Shown: one piece after another, positions 22,774-33,975 of the stretch
How the letters are laid out: each line of letters begins with the position of its first letter
Numbering within the stretch: the first letter of the stretch is position 1
Origin: Aspidiotus rigidus
Taxonomy: Eukaryota; Arthropoda; Insecta; Hemiptera; Diaspididae
Direction of reading: 5' to 3'
Assembly (NCBI GenBank): GCA_035079385.1
Contig: JAVHKY010000001.1
Coordinates: 6,697,501 to 6,761,500, forward strand
DNA length: 64,000 bases
Made by a program: the position numbers and the translations under genes
Notes under the pieces: generated by a model
What the model was told of the DNA's origin: nothing
The model's database searches: none
Seen by the model: only the letters and a program-made list of their open reading frames with translations

Positions 22774-25700
22774 TTAAACATCGTTGAATTGAGTCATAGC
22801 AGTCTTCACTCTATAAATGAAAAAATAAAATTAGGAACCTATCGGACACTCAAAAGTTACATTCTAGAAAGCTGTGGGAACTGCCAGAGTTGACGATATT
22901 TTCATTTATGTTGACTTACTTATCAAACAAAGTGGTATTTGTCGTCACGTATAGTTGCTGTAGCTGACGAACGATACCAAGTTCTTTCAATTTTGCTTGT
23001 CTTTCCGAAGAACCACTTTCTTCTTTCCACACCAAATTCGAAATACAGAAAATTGCAGCGACTTGTAACTTCACATTCGGACTTATCTGTAACACAATAA
23101 TTTAAAATTAATACTTGGAAATTTAGATTGAAAAAGAAGTATATGAAATTAAAAACTATAGGCCAGTGAATTCGTACACTAGATAAAATCCCCTTTATAT
23201 TCGTTATAGAATCAAGCCATGTTATTTTTTCTTGTACAGCAGAGATGCTACTCGATCCGTTCCCTTTATAGTCTATCATTTCTTTTTCATTTTATTTTTT
23301 CATCGGGCAAAAAAATTAGTGCTTCAGCAGATGGTATATACATTTATAAAGGAAAACGATTAGAATCATAGTTTCTCGTTCATTTTTGAGAAGCAGATAA
23401 GCATTGAGTGGAGAAAAGAGGGATCAGAGCAATAGAACAGCTAGGATTTAAAGAGAAAATGAGATGCTAGCTCGTTTCCCTTTCTATTTACTGTATTAGT
23501 ATTCTCTACTTCACAACTATATCCCGGCGAAAAAAGAGTCAATATCTCATCCCCTCCTCTCAATGGCTATGTCACAGAATAAGAGAGCACTTACCGTAGC
23601 TCTAAAATTGGTAAGACTCACCATATATTCTTGTAATTTCTTCAAAATATCTTCATTATTCATAATAAAATCTTTAGCCGAGTCTCCATCGCCAATATTC
23701 GCTAGAATACATAATGCTTGTTCTTTTACCTCAGACGAATGATTAGCGTCCAAAATCATTGTAACAGCCTAAAAAAAGTTCATAGAATTTAAATTGTTGC
23801 CACTTCTCTAATTATTACCGTTTCTTTTTTTGTTTTTCTTATTATTATACATTATGCAGAATGCTCCATGTGCTTTTACAATTTAGTTTCTTGCACCCAA
23901 AGCTACCCTGAATTTCGACTTCATACTTAAGGTTAGAATTTTTATATGTATATATTTTAATAACACCTGAATGTGGAGAGTCATACTTAACTTAATCTGC
24001 AGGGTACCAGTTTTGTTTTTCTTTTGTTTTTCTTTTTTTTTTTTCTTTTCAAATATAGTTTACAAAAAATGATCTCTCAGACACATCTTCAGCTATATAA
24101 ACTGTGCAGCTGTAATGTCGTCAGATGAGAAATGCTTGAATCCAAAAGTGAAGTGATACATTCGTAAGATTATAAAACAGCTCTCTTCGTGAAGTCTTTT
24201 GCAAAAAAAATAATGAATCAAAATTGATACTTACTCTTATAATCTCAGTTCCGTGTAGGCTCATAATATAATCAATATGCGGTTTCGTACACAATAAATT
24301 TCGAAGAAGTCCTAACGTTTTCATTAAAACGCTAATTTCACTGTCATTAAGTAAACGAAAAATATGATCTATGCCCAACGTATTCAAAATCAACGTTTTA
24401 ATTTTTTGTTCGGCTTGAAATGCCATATTCTGAAAATTAAGAAAAATCATGATTATGTTTGGTTCATGAACTATTCTAATTACAAATCATTTTCTTCAGC
24501 CTCGACTCAAATTCTTGAAACAAACGTTTCACCCTCGCCCCCTCCAAAAAAAAAATTAAAACAATATATGAAAAATCTGACCATTAATGCCCATATGCCG
24601 TTCAATCGTAACGCCGCATCCGATCTTCTCGTCAAATTACACAATAGATCGACCGCTCCAGATTCGACAATTGGTTCTTTTGATGGAGAAAATTCGAGTA
24701 GCAAATTGCACAATGTAGATGAGGTGACTGTTAGTATATCGTCGGAAGCATTTTCCAGAAGTCGCATTAGTGGTTTCCAAACAGAATGATCCTGCATTAT
24801 ACAAGAACAGGAAGTTTATAATATTTACTGACAGTCATAACAACTTTCAAACAACGGAAAACATCATGCAAGCAAGATATTATCAATTCAGTGCCGAAAA
24901 AATCAAAATCGAAAAATTGAGTATACGTAAAATATTTCACGGGTGTAGTTTAAGGAATGATTCTTTGTCGACAGGAAACGACGACATAATTGGCTTTGAA
25001 ATTGAAATTAAACTAAGATTGATTTTTGGTTACATTAATTTCGATTTGCAATTTCATTTACGTACACCATTCATTTCTGCTGCAGATGATGACTTCCACT
25101 TAGTTCAGTTATCTTACAATAATGAATATGGTATACCAAAATAATTACATGAAAGGTAGTACGCAATTGCTGTACGCTACGAGATAAAGAATGAAGACAG
25201 CGAATAGCAGCTAATTTAACTTTGGTACTTGGGTCGTCCAGGGCATTCACAATATGATGCACAAGATTTTCTGATTCGATAATTTTCTTGCGGATATCTT
25301 CATCGTTAGAACCCAAAGATGCAAACACCTACAAAAGAAGAAAATTGTTGAATCATCAACTGTCGGAGCTTAAATTGTTGACCGAATAATTTCTCACTTT
25401 TAGAACAAAAAAATTCCTCAGTACAAAATCCAACAAGGAAATCTAATACGAAGTGGACTAGATCTTACCCTAAAAGCGGCTTGAGTGAGTTCTTTACAAA
25501 TTTCATTTCCTTCGACACAAGATACTGAGCTATTGAATTTGTAATTAACGAAAGTCGTGAGTACCGTTATTAAATGGTTGGAGATGGATGCTAAACGTTG
25601 TAATTCAACATTTATTTCCGTTAAATGGGCCAAAGTTTCCGCTGCTTCAACACGTTCCTGCCAAGGGTAACTTTCTTGACATAAGTGAACCTATGAACAG

Positions 25701-27166
25701 AAAGAACGTTCCATTATAGACCTCAAAATATGAAATAAAAAAGGTAGATCACAAGATAAGGTATTCACTTACTAAAACTGGTAACGTTTTGTACAAGATT
25801 TTTGGGTCGTCTGCTGTGATAGCACCTGCTCTATATAAATAAGTTATGCATTTCGCACTGGCTAGCTGCATTTTTGTTAGTTTATCACGAGCCATTAACA
25901 TGACTAACAGATCAAGTACAGACTTACCACCAAAACTGTAAAATAAATCAAATGAGATTATTGAATCTATGAAAATCTAAGTCTATCATTGTTTCCGTAC
26001 CTAGCACTCGCGATAGATGAAGCAACAGACTTATTATCATGACACAAATTTGCGATGCATGACAAAGTAGGCATCAATACTGCATTGTGAGGAGATGTTA
26101 GTAATGCAGCTAAAGAGAATACTGCTCCTTCGTCCCACATCATGGTTTGATGCTTTTGGGTCTGAAAATGAAAACTAGACCTGTAGAAAACCAAATCGCA
26201 CTACACTAGATAAGTAGTTTGGTAAAATCTTGTCTTCTCCGTACTTTGATGGAGGCACTAAAAATCGTAGTCACTGATATTTGATTCGATATCGAATACA
26301 TGATTAAATTCAAAAGATGCGCCACCACGGCTTGATCCTGAAATATTAAATGGACTGGAGCACTACTACTTTTGAAAATAGAACAGATACACCTAAGACA
26401 ATTTTCGGAAAATCTGTTATCTTTCGTGTTCAAGATACCTGCCAAAAGATAAATCAAAATTAATGCTAAAACCACTAGTCTTGTGTAAGCGCAGTAACTT
26501 TTTTCCGAACATACAGCTTAATAACAATGGGACAATATCAGCTCGGATTAGCTCCTTGATATGAGCTTCTGTACCCTTAGCTAAAGAGCACAATATTATG
26601 ACGGTTTCATTGCGGATCTCAATAGGTTCTTCACTGTCACCGAGTAAATGAACTAATCTCAAGATTATGCCTTGTTGGATAACGTTGTCTTTTTGTCGGT
26701 TACTCCCGATAACTGTGTTTTTCAATTGCCTGCATGAAAAAGATGATTATAATGATACTTTATAATGATACTATGAACTGAAGAGTTATAGGTGTAAATA
26801 ATATAGGATAGTGAGTCTTCCGTACATCAAAGCTGATACACATTTTTCTGATTCCGACGAATAGATACCGTCTAAAAACGATCTGTTGCTCTCTACAACC
26901 TGAAAAAATATGACATACTATTAATGACGGAAAGAAAAGATGAAACCGGGAGATACTTTCGTACAACTCAATCAAGTTTCACACAAACAAGGTAGCAAAA
27001 GTTATAAGCAGGCTTTTTTAAAAAAGAATAAATCTCTATTCAAGATAGCTTTGTTGCATAAAATGGAAAGTGAATCTCATTCATCACAGGTCGTAAATAG
27101 GAAGATATTAAAATCTAAATAGTAACTCAAGGAATTACAAACCATGAAAGGACTATTCAAAATCAT
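22774..27166 (-). CDS. ARMC8: Armadillo repeat-containing protein 8 (GID/CTLH ubiquitin ligase subunit)
   Basis: Thirteen exons leftward: 27166-27143 (tentative), 26899-26826, 26729-26515, 26438-26245, 26161-26001, 25935-25773, 25690-25469, 25328-25149, 24791-24582, 24429-24235, 23768-23622, 23086-22920, 22810-22774; 662 residues (human 673). The protein is an alpha-helical armadillo array throughout. Highly conserved blocks are [68 protein letters not shown] and [17 protein letters not shown]8 (yeast Gid5) is the scaffold that holds substrate receptors in the GID/CTLH E3 ligase. All internal phases agree. The first exon, eight residues starting at 27166, is only a reading-frame guess; the real start may lie elsewhere. 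Human ARMC8 likewise has a short divergent N-terminus. Confidence 0.93.
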
Positions 27167-27732
27167 TGTTCCAGAACTTCTTCTACGATTGATTCACAAG
27201 ACTGTTGGACTCAGAAACAGCGGAGGATGATGAGTTTAGATGACTAGTTAATCAACAATCATACTCTAAACGATGAAACATTTCTTTTTTAATAAAAATT
27301 GGAATTGACAGAAGCGTGATTTTATGATAACTGAAACGAGGGTTCATATTAGGATTGATTACATCGGAACAGTTACAAACGTTCATGACACGGGAGTATC
27401 GTAAACTGGAGTCTACACGAAACGAACATTGGTTAAAATGAGATGAATAATTTCTCCACACCGAAGATGAACTTTCAATGAGGGTGAGCAGGAACTAGTA
27501 TAAGTACCTAGTTAATGAGTGAGGAGAAAAAAAATTTCAGTAGTCTGTATCTTCTCTATTCGAATCAGTGTTACCATAGTCAGGTCAAAAAAAAAACAAA
27601 TAATACAATAATTTAATTAGGGCCTTGGTGAATGGTGAGTGTGCAAATAATTATAGTTTCGCTAAAACACTAGAACGATACGAGTGAAGACATACGCCAT
27701 TTTCTATAGTGCAGAAACTCACAAGCAGGAAT
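27167..27732. other. Upstream region of ARMC8, no gene seen
   Basis: Probably the promoter and 5' untranslated region of ARMC8. No coding sequence was found. The repeat zone starts at its left edge. Confidence 0.4.
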
Positions 27733-28002
27733 CATTGACTATATATTACTTCGTAACCCAGACGTACAGTCCTATTGTTATAAACGGTGTCGTTTTCTTG
27801 GATTACGTTGGATACGAATAACAGATCGCGCCAGATGTCAAGACGTAGGTGTAACAGAGAGGGAACGATGTTCAGCGATGTTTTTTCTCTTTTACTCTAC
27901 TGGTTAACACGCAGCGCACTCACGTTGTCGTTTCCAGCAAAACGACACCGTTCATAACAATAGGACTGTACGTCTGGGTTACCAAGTAATATATAGTCAA
28001 TG
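27733..28002. mobile_element. 270-bp MITE with about 60-bp terminal inverted repeats
   Basis: The left arm begins CATTGACTATATATTACTTC and continues through AACCCAGACGTACAG to GGTGTCGTTTT; the right arm is its inverse with very few mismatches. The central part has no frame. The target duplication is unclear, so the superfamily is not assigned. Confidence 0.8.
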
Positions 28003-28033
28003 CAGGAATGTCCTGCCAATTGGGACCGGGCAT

Positions 28034-28441
28034 ATAGACTAAATCGCCGTGACGTCATTCACGGACATTCACTGATAACAAGGCGATGTTTGCTCCGCAA
28101 TGACTTACCCCAACTTACGCGTAAGTTCAAAACAAAAAAAATGCTCCATAAGAAATACACGGGAACGTTTCGATCTTACGTTCAGTTTTGAAAACAAGAA
28201 ATAAGTTAAGAACCGCATCAGGTACATTTTCAAAGACATGAGAACTTCCTGATACTAAATATAAACACGTAATTGCTTACTTATTTCCAATTTTTTAATT
28301 TGAGCGTATGATCGAAATGATCCCTGTGTATTCTTATGGGAATCGATATCCTACTTTGAACTGATACAGTATACTATCGCATTCTCTCGATTCCTGTTAT
28401 CAGTTAATGTTCATGAATGACGTCACGGCGATTTAGTCTAT
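28034..28441. mobile_element. TA-flanked MITE, GACTAAATCGCCG family, copy 1
   Basis: The inverted ends read TAGACTAAATCGCCGTGACG, flanked by TA on both sides, suggesting a Tc1/mariner-like target. A near-identical 406-bp copy is at 35259-35664. Inside are inverted CCATAAGAATACAC-type words shared with several other repeats in the window. Confidence 0.8.
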
Positions 28442-29037
28442 TGTAGGATCGCTAGCGTCGCCTATGTGAAATACCTAGAAAGTACTGATAAGCGAACGGT
28501 GATCGTGACTTGAAACCAAAGGGGATTTTTTAGTTTTTCTTAAATTTCTCCAAAAATAATGAATTCAGGCGTGTACTCGTAAGGAAAAAAATTGAAGAGT
28601 GGAAAATTGTCTTTCAGATGATCATATTTTTGAGAGATTTTAAAAAGTTAGAAAATTTTGCGCGATGCTAGCGCTGCCCGGTCCGAATCATCATTAACTT
28701 AAACTTAGCTTATGGACTTCAGCTCTTTCCTCGCATTGGCTCAAGTTGAAAGCCAATGGTTCTCGATTTCATTGACTGACTTACCATTGGTTAATAGCTT
28801 ATTCATTTATCGTTCCGAAGTCGCTTAATAACGTTCCAGAGTCGCTTTATACCGTTCCGGCGCCGGTTTAAATCGTTCCAAAGCCGATATCCAATTTTTC
28901 AATGATTGTCCGACTTTGGGCTGACAGCCAAACGGGGCGCATTTCATTAGCTGACTTTTAGCTTCCACAAAAACGGTCACAACATTGGCTTAAGCTTTTG
29001 GCTTACGTTTGGCTGGCTTTAGCTGGACATCCCTGTC

Positions 29038-29133
29038 TCCAAGGTACATTGCGTGTCGCGTAAGATTGCGGATCAATGAAAACACCCGAAATCTGCCGCT
29101 CTGCGATGCTACGCGTGACGCGTTGTACCTTGG
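29038..29133. repeat. Short inverted-repeat element
   Basis: TCCAAGGTACATTGCGTGTC on the left is inverted on the right as GCGTGACGCGTTGTACCTTGG with few mismatches, giving a unit of about 95 bp. It may be a small MITE. Confidence 0.5.
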
Positions 29134-29289
29134 AGGGTTTTTTGAAACTCCTATCGTTCTAGTGTTCTAGTTTCGCTAGCATCAAAACTTTCAAAAAGAG
29201 ATAGAAGAGATTTGAGAGAAGGGGATGCTGTGACAGGGGTCCTTGCGTGAAACGTTGTAGTTTCGCTAGTGTCACCTAGGTATCACACC

Positions 29290-29751
29290 CACGGTATAAG
29301 ATGAAGAGGTAGTGACACGAACGTATTCTGACTGTGGTAAACGCTGTCCGTGATTTTGAAGTAGTTCTGAACATCCCGAGCGCAGCGCTCGTGATGAAAG
29401 TGATGGGTAATGTACAGAGTCTTATGGGAACGCCGCTACTTTCAAAAATTTATTGCAGGATCAGGAATCAGCCGATGCATTTCATATTTGGCATAAAAAT
29501 ACCATTTAATCTACTCTATAAAATTTTGAAAGAATCACCCTTCTAAGTAAATTCTTGGATTTTTTATAATCCTTAGAAATTTCATCAATACTAGGGTACC
29601 AACGGTACCGTCTCGGCGCAGGTGGGGTGTAGAAGGAACAGGGAAACAGCCCGAGTGTTCGCTGCAAACCTAGCGGAAGTTTGTACGTACAACTTCAAAA
29701 CTGCGGACACAATTTTAGCGTTGTGTCATTACCTCTTCATCTTATACCGTG
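29290..29751 (+). mobile_element. 462-bp hAT MITE, CACGGTATAAG family, copy A
   Basis: Termini are CACGGTATAAGATGAAGAGG and its inverse. Flanking octamers at 29282-29289 and 29752-29759 are both ATCACACC, a perfect 8-bp duplication. A near-identical inverted copy lies at 36312-36773. It contains a 70-residue open frame (29334-29546) that is also open in the other copy, but the frame resembles no transposase and two young copies would share any chance frame. Confidence 0.9.
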
Positions 29752-29759
29752 ATCACACC

Positions 29760-30077
29760 TAGGGTTTGCAATATAACAGTTATATAACTGTTATAACCGA
29801 TAACCAAAACACCAAAACAAAAAAAGTTCGTTAACCGTTTGACCGATAACCATTTCAAATTTTCAAGACCATTTGACCGATAACCGTTAACTGTTTCAAA
29901 AATAAAACGGTTATAGCGGTTATAAAATGGTTATAACTGTTATAAAACGGTTATAACAGTTATGACCAATATTTTCTGGGAAATTTTCTGACAGTTTGAC
30001 CAATAACCGTTTCAAATTTTGAGAATGTATGACTGATAACCATTAACCGTTTGAAATCATTTTGGTTGCAAACCCTA
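29760..30077. mobile_element. 318-bp hAT-like element with TAGGGTTTGCAA ends
   Basis: Ends TAGGGTTTGCAA and TTGCAAACCCTA. Flanks are ATCACACC (29752-29759) and ATCACGCC (30078-30085), seven of eight identical. The interior is made of many copies of GGTTATAAC and ATAACCGTT words in both orientations. Its left target octamer is also the right target octamer of the preceding MITE. Confidence 0.75.
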
Positions 30078-30205
30078 ATCACGCCCTATTCACTTGGTCA
30101 TGCCGGTCTATAACAAAGGTCTATAATTATCCTCTTTGTTCATGCTTACGTCACAGCATCAGTGTATTCAAAATAATTTCGAGATTTGTGATCGATGGTG
30201 CTTAG

Positions 30206-30661
30206 CACAGTACATTATAGAGGTATTGACACAACAAAAAATTTCTGTCGCACGAATTGTGTTAATTCATACGGAATTCCGCTACGCTCGCAGCGATCGT
30301 TTGAATACCTTCCACACCCCACCTGTGTCGGAACCTTACCGGAGGTACCCTAATATTGACGAAATTTTCGAGGGTTGTAAAAGGTGAAGAAATTCACCTA
30401 AGAAGATAATTTTTTTTTAAATAAGTAGAGCATGGTGAGTTGTCTATTCGTACCTGGTTTCAGATTTTTAGGTTAATACCTGATTCCTCTACGAATTTTT
30501 AAAAATTGATGAATTTACATTACCTAGTATTCATGTAGTTTTCATGCTTAGTAATACCTTGCAACGCTCCTAGCGTAGATTATATCAACTGACACAACTC
30601 AGGCGACAGTAGCAAACACGGCTAATATACGTTCGTGTCAATACCTCTATAATGTACCGTG
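30206..30661. mobile_element. 456-bp hAT MITE, diverged member of the CACGGTATAAG family
   Basis: Ends CACAGTACATTATAGAGG and the inverse of CACGGTACATTATAGAGG. Flanking octamers at 30198-30205 and 30662-30669 are both GTGCTTAG. Internal blocks such as ACACCCCACCTG and GGTACCCTA are shared with the two 462-bp copies. Confidence 0.85.
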
Positions 30662-31101
30662 GTGCTTAGGGAAAGTAAACAAACTTTTTTTACACGGACT
30701 TTTCCATAAGAAGAAAAATTGAATTCGATCATTTGCTTATATTTGAATAGAAGAAACGACAAATACATTCTCAAATACTTGAGATCTTCCAGATCTTGAT
30801 TATCAACGTTGAATTTCTTATTTATTTCTCATTTTGAAATACTAACACATGATTGAAATGTTCCCTGTGTATTCTTATGGGAGTCGATAATGTTCTAATC
30901 AATCAAAACAATTAAAATTAGATGAAAATATTTCGAACTACTTCTTCATGTAGTATCCGGATGAAATCTCGCAATATTTATGGGTACACTTGATGTTGGA
31001 GGACATAGATTAATGACGACGCCGACGAGTTGATAATGCCAAGAAACTTGCTCTCATCCCCGGAGTTCATAAATGATCCTATTATGGTTGTCCTCCATCG
31101 C

Positions 31102-31585
31102 CTAGTAGGTATTTCCATCAACATTACGATACTGCCACCATGGGTGAGCCCCACTTTTCGAACATTTTCGCTTATGATTGACAATCAAATGAAAAAGGTT
31201 CTTATTCCTCTTCTTTACGAACCACATAGGAACAACAGTCAGTTCTTCGTCAATAAGCTGGCGACTGATAATTGGATTTAAATCTCGCTGTTAAAAAAAA
31301 ATGATATTAACTTTTGACCATTCCACTTAGGTCTTATATCTAAGAAAAGAAAATACCAACTCGTAAATCGCGCACTGTTTGACGTAGTTCCACACATTCA
31401 GTCCACAAATCATCACAATGTCTTTCTACTTCTGCACATCTCGTTTCTAGGGTAGAACATCGTTGTCTCAAATGCCTATTGTCTTCTTCTACTAAATCCA
31501 ATCGTTGTCTCAAATGCCTATTGTCTTCTTCTACTAAATCCAATCTCCGTAATACTTCATTCTGCCACGCTGCTTGATCGCTCAT
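31102..31585 (-). CDS. Putative small coiled-coil protein with a duplicated 14-residue unit
   Basis: Predicted exons 31585-31361 and 31287-31102, joined in phase 0 (CGA/GTTGGT to TTAACAG); 136 residues. I do not recognise it. The first exon is a strongly charged heptad-like coiled coil (MSDQAAWQNEVLRRLDLVEE, then two copies of the 14-residue unit with VEEDNRHLRQR), followed by cysteine-bearing helices. The second exon is basic with PMWFVKKRNK and HPWWQY. The duplication is an exact 42-bp tandem repeat (31459-31542) in frame. It sits alone in a transposon-rich zone. It could be a lineage-specific gene or a remnant of a mobile element. The second exon is less certain than the first. Confidence 0.4.
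31459..31542 (-). repeat. Perfect 42-bp tandem duplication within a coding exon
   Basis: Two identical 42-bp units (31459-31500 and 31501-31542), 14 codons each, so the frame is kept. Identity at all positions, including third codon positions, points to a recent slippage or duplication. Confidence 0.9.
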
Positions 31586-31688
31586 TTTCCTAGCGAAAGT
31601 ACAAAAATTATAAGTATTAATCCAACAACTTCGTCGTTCACGTAATGAAAATAATCTATCGTGGATGTATAAATGCTTTACCGATTAG

Positions 31689-31957
31689 ACTTTTCTCTTT
31701 TGGTCGAAAATTAAAATACACGAGAACGATTAATCGAATAAGAGTTTGAAATTTTAAACAGCAATCATAGAGCTCACTAAGATGAACGATTCAACGAACA
31801 ACGATTGACATATGACATTAAACCATCTGTGCGGACTGGGCGTTATTCAGTTTCGTTACGAAGTTATGTAACTTTTCTCTTTTCGTCAAAAATTAAAATA
31901 CACGAGAACGATTAATCGAATAAGAGTTGAGTTTGAAATTTTAAACAGCAATAATAG
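31689..31957. repeat. Direct duplication of about 80 bp, 180 bp apart
   Basis: 31689-31770 and 31871-31957 share TTAAAATACACGAGAACGAT and the following TAATCGAATAAGAGTT and GAAATTTTAAACAGCAAT almost exactly; the second copy has a 5-bp insertion. They lie just upstream of the putative coiled-coil gene at 31585. Confidence 0.75.
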
Positions 31958-32370
31958 TTAATCACGGTTATCAGATAATAATCCTTTTTTGTCGGAATAT
32001 TACAAATAAGAGGTGTTAGAGTAGAATGTCCGCAGAACATGTGAAAGACAAAATCTTCGCTTATTCTCCAGCTCTTTTAGTATCCTCGTTATTAACAACA
32101 AATTACGATAGACGTTTATAACTTACCTGTATATTTTATGATCGAAACCTATGAAAAAGTGTACAACGGTTTGGTGGTTTTAGTTTCATATTTTAGAGGA
32201 TTTGATTGTTATACAGTACCTACAAAAAGAAATCATTTTCAACGAGCGATTTTTGAAAAATTCTGATTTGAAGATTTTTTCTCGTGTTCAATATTCCATG
32301 GTTCACCTTTGGTCTTTTGATAACTTCGACTCGATGGTCGCGCTCTCTGACGGATGCACGGCCCGAATAA

Positions 32371-32552
32371 GAATAACATGGGGAGCAAAGATCATTATGT
32401 AAATAATTTGGAATAAGATTTAATTAAAAAATCAGATATGTATAATATTTAGAATCTTTGAACTTCTCAGCATTTGATCATCAACCTCTAATTATTAAGA
32501 AATTTCTTATTCTTAATCAGGACCACGATGATCTTAGCTCCATGTGTTATTC
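32371..32552. repeat. Inverted-repeat element, GAGCAAAGATC family
   Basis: GAATAACATGGGGAGCAAAG on the left pairs with CTTAGCTCCATGTGTTATTC on the right. The termini match those of 33788-33975 and single arms near 28145, 28320, 30875 and 32884. Confidence 0.5.
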
Positions 32553-32783
32553 AAATGGAAGTCAACATGCCAGTTGGATCAACATTGGGTAGTTTTGCTA
32601 GCGGTTATTTGCTGTTTGACGTCACAGAAACTTGAGCTATTAGATTTCTTTCCGGAAAGAAATGATGGAAATTTATAGAAATTGTCGTCCTGTTATTGGC
32701 ATATGGCATCATGCTGTTGGACGGCACTTTAAGTTTAAATCAATCTTTAAAATTAACATAAATAAATAAATAAATAAATTGCA

Positions 32784-33107
32784 TTGGACTGTGTTATTTG
32801 TGATATCAAAAATATCGACTGATATCGATTTGTTTGGCAAGAGTACTCATTCTGCAAGAAATTTATCCAACGAGAAATTTGCTTCCATAAGAAATACACG
32901 GGGAGCAAAGATCAGTATGAAATTAATCAAAAATTAAAACGGATTTTGCGGAAAAAAGTTTATATTTATAGTGTGTGAGTAATCGACTTCTGAAAATGAA
33001 CTTTTTTCCCTCAATTCTTTCTCATTTTTGATTAATACCATATGATCGATTTGCTTCCCAATGAGTACTCTTGCCAAACGAATGACGTCACAATAACACA
33101 GTCCATT
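32784..33107. repeat. Inverted-repeat element with GGACTGTGTTAT ends
   Basis: GGACTGTGTTATTTGTGA and, further in, TTTGGCAAGAGTACTCATT on the left are matched inverted on the right at 33059-33107. The inner part includes another CATAAGAAATACACGGGGAG arm at 32886. Confidence 0.6.
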
Positions 33108-33231
33108 ATTATCTAAATTATATAGGAATTGTACCAAACAATTTTTCATTTTTTCCATCAGACAAATTTAGTCAACTATTGTCCACCTCACGAGAGAATT
33201 ACAGTGGAGTTTGCGCGTTGTTGCTGCTTGT

Positions 33232-33694
33232 TAGTGATGGGCGGTTATCGGTTATTTCAATATACCGGTTAATTGGTTTATTAAAGATCATTGTAATTGG
33301 TTAATCGGTTAAGAACCTCCCAAATAAACCGATTAACCAGTTAACTTGCAACTATGCGGATTGCTGTTAGTTCTCAAAAAATTCCGCTAGGAACGCCAAG
33401 GTCTTCCACTTTTTTGCTCTCAAAATTTCAAAAATTGAAAAAATAGAGAAGCAAGATGGCTTATGTGTTATTGATTGAGATTTCTTTATTGATAACTCCT
33501 ATTTCCTCCGTCTGGTGCTTCAAATTTGTCAAATTATCAATTTAAAATTCAAAATTGTTGAAAAATTTTCAATTTTGGCGGTTAATCGGTTTATGTGCTC
33601 TTATTAAGCAGTTTTTCAGTTCAACTGTTAATTACAAATGAACCGGTTTTTCGGTTAATTTAACCCAAGAATAAACCGTTTAATCGGTTCACTA
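33232..33694. mobile_element. 463-bp hAT-like element with TAGTGATGGGC end
   Basis: The left end TAGTGATGGGCGGTT is inverted approximately on the right (AATCGGTTCACTA). Flanking octamers CTGCTTGT (33224-33231) and CTGCGTGT (33695-33702) match at seven of eight. The interior is built from GGTTAATCGGTT-like words. Confidence 0.7.
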
Positions 33695-33787
33695 CTGCGT
33701 GTAATTGAAGTTCAATAGACCGATTTCCTGCCTACGTCATAGTTAGGAATCAGTGTTGCCACGATGGCTTAGGAGACTTTTGACTCC

Positions 33788-33975
33788 CATAAGAATAACA
33801 CAGGGAGCAAAGATTGAAGTGTTACTATTTGGAAATAAGCCATTTCTTAATAACGAAAAGTACATGAACACGTTCTAGGAACCATCTAAATTGAAAATAC
33901 TAATTTTAACGTCAAGTTCACCATGTAGTTTTTGTATATTTATACCTAGATCTTTGCTCCCCGTGTATTCTTATG
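33788..33975. mobile_element. 188-bp MITE, CATAAGAATACAC/GAGCAAAGAT family
   Basis: The left end CATAAGAATAACACAGGGAG continues to GCAAAGAT; the right end is its inverse (TTTGCTCCCCGTGTATTCTT). No clear target duplication. It is the clearest member of a terminal motif seen at least six more times between 28.1 and 35.6 kb. Confidence 0.65.

Noticed and set aside
24364..24789. 141-codon plus-strand open frame
   Set aside because: It lies antisense over ARMC8 exons 9 and 10, which are clearly coding on the minus strand.
29334..29546. 70-codon frame conserved in both 462-bp MITE copies (also 36517-36729 on the minus strand)
   Set aside because: The copies are so similar that any chance frame would be shared; no transposase resemblance, length far too short for hAT transposase.
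30978..31184. 68-codon minus-strand frame overlapping the second exon of the coiled-coil candidate
   Set aside because: It is in a different frame from the phase-consistent exon and has no splice-supported connection.
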